Below are positions 60,671 to 64,000 of a stretch of DNA of 64,000 bases, in pieces (positions within the stretch are counted from its first letter, which is position 1; each line of letters opens with the position of its first letter). The notes beneath the pieces are model-generated. The model was not told where the DNA came from, did not search any database, and saw only the letters and a program-made list of their open reading frames with translations. A program made the position numbers and the translations under genes. Source of the DNA: Warburgia ugandensis (taxonomy: Eukaryota > Streptophyta > Magnoliopsida > Canellales > Canellaceae); the NCBI GenBank assembly GCA_035236585.1, contig CP141128.1:28053618-28117617 (forward strand), written 5' to 3'.

Positions 60671-61233
60671 TGCTTATAGATTGTATTGTTGATTAGATTT
60701 TGATTAGTATATATTGCCCATTGGTGAGCGATATGCTCTGGATTGATTAGCATAGCTTGCCAGTTGATGAGCAGATATGCTCTGATTTTGTTTGGCATAG
60801 ATTGCCTACCGGTGAGCAGATATGCTTTGGTATTGATTGGCATACATTGCCTATTAGTAAGCTAAAGTGCTCTATTATAGATTTGGCTTAGATTTACTTG
60901 TATATGTGCTGAGATGCTCTAATTTGAATTGGTGTGATGATTTACCTGTACTAAAGTTGTACAGAGATAAATAAACACTAGATGAGAGCTTGGTTTATGC
61001 AAATTGCATTATATTTGGTTATGGTGTGCTCTTAAGTATATGATGAGACAATTTGATGTATACCGATCTATTTGATGAGTTATGATATAAGAAGATGACA
61101 TGATATGATGTGAAATGGTTTATTAATGTTGACTTTGGAATTATTGGCATGGTTAGTGATCTTGTGATATGGGGACATTTCTAGAATTATCTAAGGAATA
61201 ATGTGGAAAGAATTTTGATGAGGAAATTACTCT
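60671..61233 (+). other. Element C 3' untranslated spacer
   Basis: Lies between the B3 insertion and the polypurine tract of element C. The left part is the minisatellite at 60700-60880. The remainder (60880-61233) is unique AT-rich sequence with no coding domain. In an intact element integrase would lie upstream of this; it is not in the window. Confidence 0.6.
60700..60880. repeat. Minisatellite, 4 units of 43-47 bp
   Basis: Units start near 60700, 60743, 60790 and 60833. Consensus parts are TTGATTGGCATAGATTGCC, then TATTGGTGAGCAGATATGCT. The units are diverged, so it is old. It sits in the 3' spacer of element C. Confidence 0.8.
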
Positions 61234-61246
61234 AAGGAGGGAAGAA
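61234..61246 (+). other. Element C polypurine tract
   Basis: AAGGAGGGAAGAA directly before the 3' LTR start TGTAACATCCC. It would prime plus-strand DNA synthesis. Confidence 0.85.
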
Positions 61247-64000
61247 TGTAACATCCCAAAATTTTAAATGCCAATGTGAGTGAATTTTGGAAATGTTAAA
61301 TTGGGCTGAAAAGAATATATATTGAATTTTTTATTTTTGGAGTTTTATAAGTGAAAAACTTGATAGACATCAAATCAAGTATTAAAACCTCCATAATTGG
61401 ATTGTACTTGAAAAGACAATTCCAACAACACTAATTTTGCTGAAATTGAAGTTTGATGGAGGAGATATGAGTATTCAAATGAGAAGAGCATTTTTTGTAA
61501 AAAAAAAAAAAAAGAAAAAAAAAAAAGGAAAATGAAATGCCTTAGCAGAGGGGGCCCCATATTTGATACAGGCACACTCCCCTCTTAATGAAACAAGAAC
61601 AAACCTAATGGTCTGCTCCTGAACTCAAGATCCATAGTGGAACCCGATGGGGGAGAGAAGAAGAGAGAAAAGGAGAAGGAAAGGAGGAGGAGAAGAGGAA
61701 GGAGCAGAGGGAGAGAGAGACAAGCAGGCTACCGTAGGAGCCAGGCATGCTGGTGAAGGGTGGAAAATTGCAGTGAGGGTAGCTGGAATTCTAGGCTATT
61801 GTTGAGACAACGCCAGCTCAGATCATTGATTCGAGCTGACCATGTTGTTCATCTCTATCAAACGAACAAAACCCCCATGGTTATTGGGGAATCTATGGAG
61901 ATCTTAATCGTCAAATTGAGAGGAGATAGTGTGCACCAAACTCAGAGACCATACCAATGAAAATGGTGATCAATCTAGATCATCTAAGGGAGGGAAAAAC
62001 ATGGAAATGCATCTAGAAGGTAAGATCTATGAAACCCAACTTTTGAGTTGTGGTGTTTTGCTAAATCCATGCGTTTTCACCCTAGGTCTAGATTTATGGA
62101 TGATCCAACTATCCAATTCCTAATCCAAGCTCAAGGATAAGTAATTAAGTACTTGATGTAACCTCGATCTAACTAAGATTGTTGATTTGGGTTGAAAACT
62201 GCTTAGACAATCTCAGTTGTCAAATTTGTCACTGTTCAAATAGTGAATTGTTGATGTTAGATTGATGATCAGATTCCATGGATGACTTTTAGAACATTAA
62301 ATTAACTAGGATATGGCATAATTTGAAGATGTAGATGGAAATTGATCAAATAATCTAAATTGTTTGATCGGACAGTAGAGGAATAAAGACCTGACAAAGG
62401 TCTGATTGGTGATTAGATGCCACCATTATGTACCCTAACCTTTATTAAGTTAAGATACTTTGAAATTTTAAGATCAAGGTGCAAATTCACCCAGGAGGTA
62501 GGTAGTTTTAACATTAGTTTGTTTTTACAAATTTGAAAACCATTGATGAATTACTCTATCATGTTTGAAAATACTTAAGATTTGGGATTCTAATACTTTT
62601 TAATAATGCAACTTGCATATTTATATTTCATGCACCTTACTAGTTTGACATGCCATGTTGTTTTACTATAAGATTGGAAACTTATGCATGAAAATATATT
62701 TAAAACTACATGGACTTCATGAATTATGAAATAGCAAGGAATGTGGAATCTTCAAAGTCAACCCATGGTGAGGGTTGCTTTTACATGGCTATATTGTATT
62801 ATGAGATATAAATCATGCATTGCATGATTTCAACAATGCATGGATTTCTATGGTTTTATTAGTTATATCGACATGTGATGATGCCTAGTATTATTATGTT
62901 ATGATGGACATATTGGGGTCGGTGGATGCTGTGCTCAGAAGATTGAGAATTGATCATCTTCCTTCTTCTGAAATTGTATATGTGTGGTAGTTACCTGGTT
63001 GGAGCATGGACAAGTCTTGACTTACATACCATGTTTTCCATGATCACAGTGCAGGGAGTTTATCCGCTTGGTATCGGCGTGATAGCTACAAACTTGATTG
63101 GTTCTTGTCTGTTGCATAGAGGGTCCATTGTTTTTAGATTCATATGTATATTATGCGATAGCACAAGTGCAGGGTACCTTCATATTTTAGGTTTATAATG
63201 AGTACTCATGATCAACTACAGGTGGCTAAATTTAGAGTGTTTCTACACTCTAAGACCTCGAGGAGGTTCTGATGGTTATATATATGTGTGTGTGTTTATT
63301 GAGACATGTTGACTATATTGAACCATTACATGATTTAAATGCTTTTCATCTATTAGTTTTGACGATGGTTCACTATTCAATTTTGAATGGGTATATTATG
63401 AGATAATGCATACCATGAGTTGTGGTGATCTATTATATTTTATAAAATGCTTTGCAAAGTTATTATTGAAAACTAATGATTGAATTGGTTTGGCATGGTA
63501 GTGATTTGTAAATCATGATTGTGATTTCAAAGTTCATTATATTACTTATTTTGTATTATATTCTATCAAACTACATAACATGCATTGGTGTGTTCCTTTT
63601 TGGATTTAAAACTGTATAAACTTATGTTTTCAATGATGAAACTACCTACACAAGTGCAAGCTTGTTGAGACATTGTAAATTGTTTACAATATCTTGGGTC
63701 TGAAGAAATAGAATAGGGAAAAGGGAGCAAAAGATGGTGATAGAGATCTAAAGATAAGAACATGACGGGTATAACATATAGGTTTGTAATATAGTCGTGA
63801 TTTAATAAACTGATGTGATGTGCACTTATTATGACTTTGCTTTATTTACGCATGGGTATGTAAATGGAGTTATGGTGATGTGGCTATGACTAGAGTGGTC
63901 TAGGGTGTTGATTTTAGTCCTAGCCTTTTAGCGCTACAAAAATGTTTCTTTCTATTTAAATGTAAGCAGACATGTGTGTGGATGTATTTTTGAGGGAGTT
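61247..64000 (+). repeat. Element C 3' LTR, cut by the window edge
   Basis: Starts TGTAACATCCCAAAA after the polypurine tract. From about 62912 it aligns with the 5' LTR remnant (48222 onward). By that alignment about 300 bp remain beyond the window, giving a full LTR near 3.05 kb. Notable parts are a poly-A run interrupted by G (61497-61530), a ~75-bp GA-rich tract (about 61650-61725), the degenerate palindrome at 63665-63697, and a short TG run near 63277-63295 in a stretch (63190-63290) missing from the 5' LTR. No gene is recognisable; frames at 61760-62123 and 62950-63198 have no family. Confidence 0.85.
61650..61725 (+). promoter_or_regulatory. GA-rich tract in element C U3
   Basis: About 75 bases almost entirely of G and A (GAGAGAAGAAGAG, GGAGGAGGAGAAGAGG, GGGAGAGAGAGAC). 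GA/CT tracts are frequent in plant core promoters, so this may be part of the LTR promoter, but no convincing TATA box was found next to it. Confidence 0.4.

Larger units (their letters stand above)
48222..64000 (+). mobile_element. Element C: Ty3/gypsy retrotransposon, decayed, hosting B3 (and A4)
   Basis: Order on the plus strand: 5' LTR remnant (48222-49474), PBS (49477-49488), leader, gag/protease/RT remnants (to about 52840), TRIM-like scraps, then after the B3 insertion (53055-60665) a short spacer with a minisatellite, a polypurine tract AAGGAGGGAAGAA (61234-61246), and the 3' LTR from 61247 (TGTAACATCCC) past the window edge. The end sequences, initiator-Met PBS and protease/RT wording fit the plant chromovirus-like gypsy group (Tekay/Del-like by inference). 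RNase H beyond its start, integrase and any chromodomain are missing. Confidence 0.85.

Noticed and set aside
1-64000. tRNA, rRNA or snoRNA genes
   Set aside because: No cloverleaf-capable segment with A and B boxes, and no rRNA core sequence was noticed. The TGGTATCAGAGC sites are primer-binding sites, not tRNA genes.

Overview
The window looks like nuclear intergenic DNA from a flowering plant with a large, repeat-rich genome. The evidence is AT-rich sequence with no intact cellular gene, nested LTR retrotransposons whose primer-binding sites match plant initiator tRNA-Met (TGGTATCAGAGC), an RTE-type LINE of the kind common in plants, a TRIM, and a long satellite-like array. I cannot name the species. 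Every open frame I examined is either a decayed retroelement domain or noise. I recognised no cellular protein gene, rRNA or tRNA.

Layout. 1-620: fragment of a Tat/Athila-like LTR. About 770-5971: decayed RTE LINE on the minus strand (endonuclease at the right, reverse transcriptase at the left), split by a solo LTR of family A (2612-5401, target duplication CCCTT). 6044-16292: decayed Ty3/gypsy element of Tat/Athila type (element D, minus strand) with two ~2.1-kb direct repeats. It abuts a second gypsy pol fragment (element E, 16293-17447, minus), which is followed by a 556-bp TRIM (17448-18003). 18004-18960: unclassified. About 18960-36180: an array of ~40-bp monomers organised into a ~2.6-3.3-kb higher-order unit present in about five copies. 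It is interrupted by a 4.4-kb solo LTR of family B (26485-30910) and by two short GC-balanced insertions that look organellar.

From 36181 to the right edge lies one nested stack. The oldest layer is Ty3/gypsy element C (plus strand): 5' LTR remnant 48222-49474, PBS, gag/protease/RT remnants, spacer, polypurine tract, 3' LTR from 61247. Two family-B LTRs sit inside C: B2 (36181-48221, left end lost) in its 5' LTR, and B3 (53055-60665, target duplication CTAGG) in its internal region. Inside B2 is a nearly complete family-A element (38240-46643, target duplication ATATT) with almost identical LTRs. Inside B3 is another A solo LTR (55125-57884).

The most interesting features are: the higher-order 40-bp array; very long LTRs (A 2.65-2.8 kb, B 4.4-4.8 kb) that all carry a short near-perfect palindrome about 400-630 bp before their 3' ends; a conserved TATA box, splice-donor and splice-acceptor set inside the A LTR; a shared stem-loop at the 3' ends of the A and B LTRs; and the apparent lack of gag-pol in the young A element, which suggests a non-autonomous element mobilised in trans. 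All calls come from reading the sequence by eye, and no database search was run.
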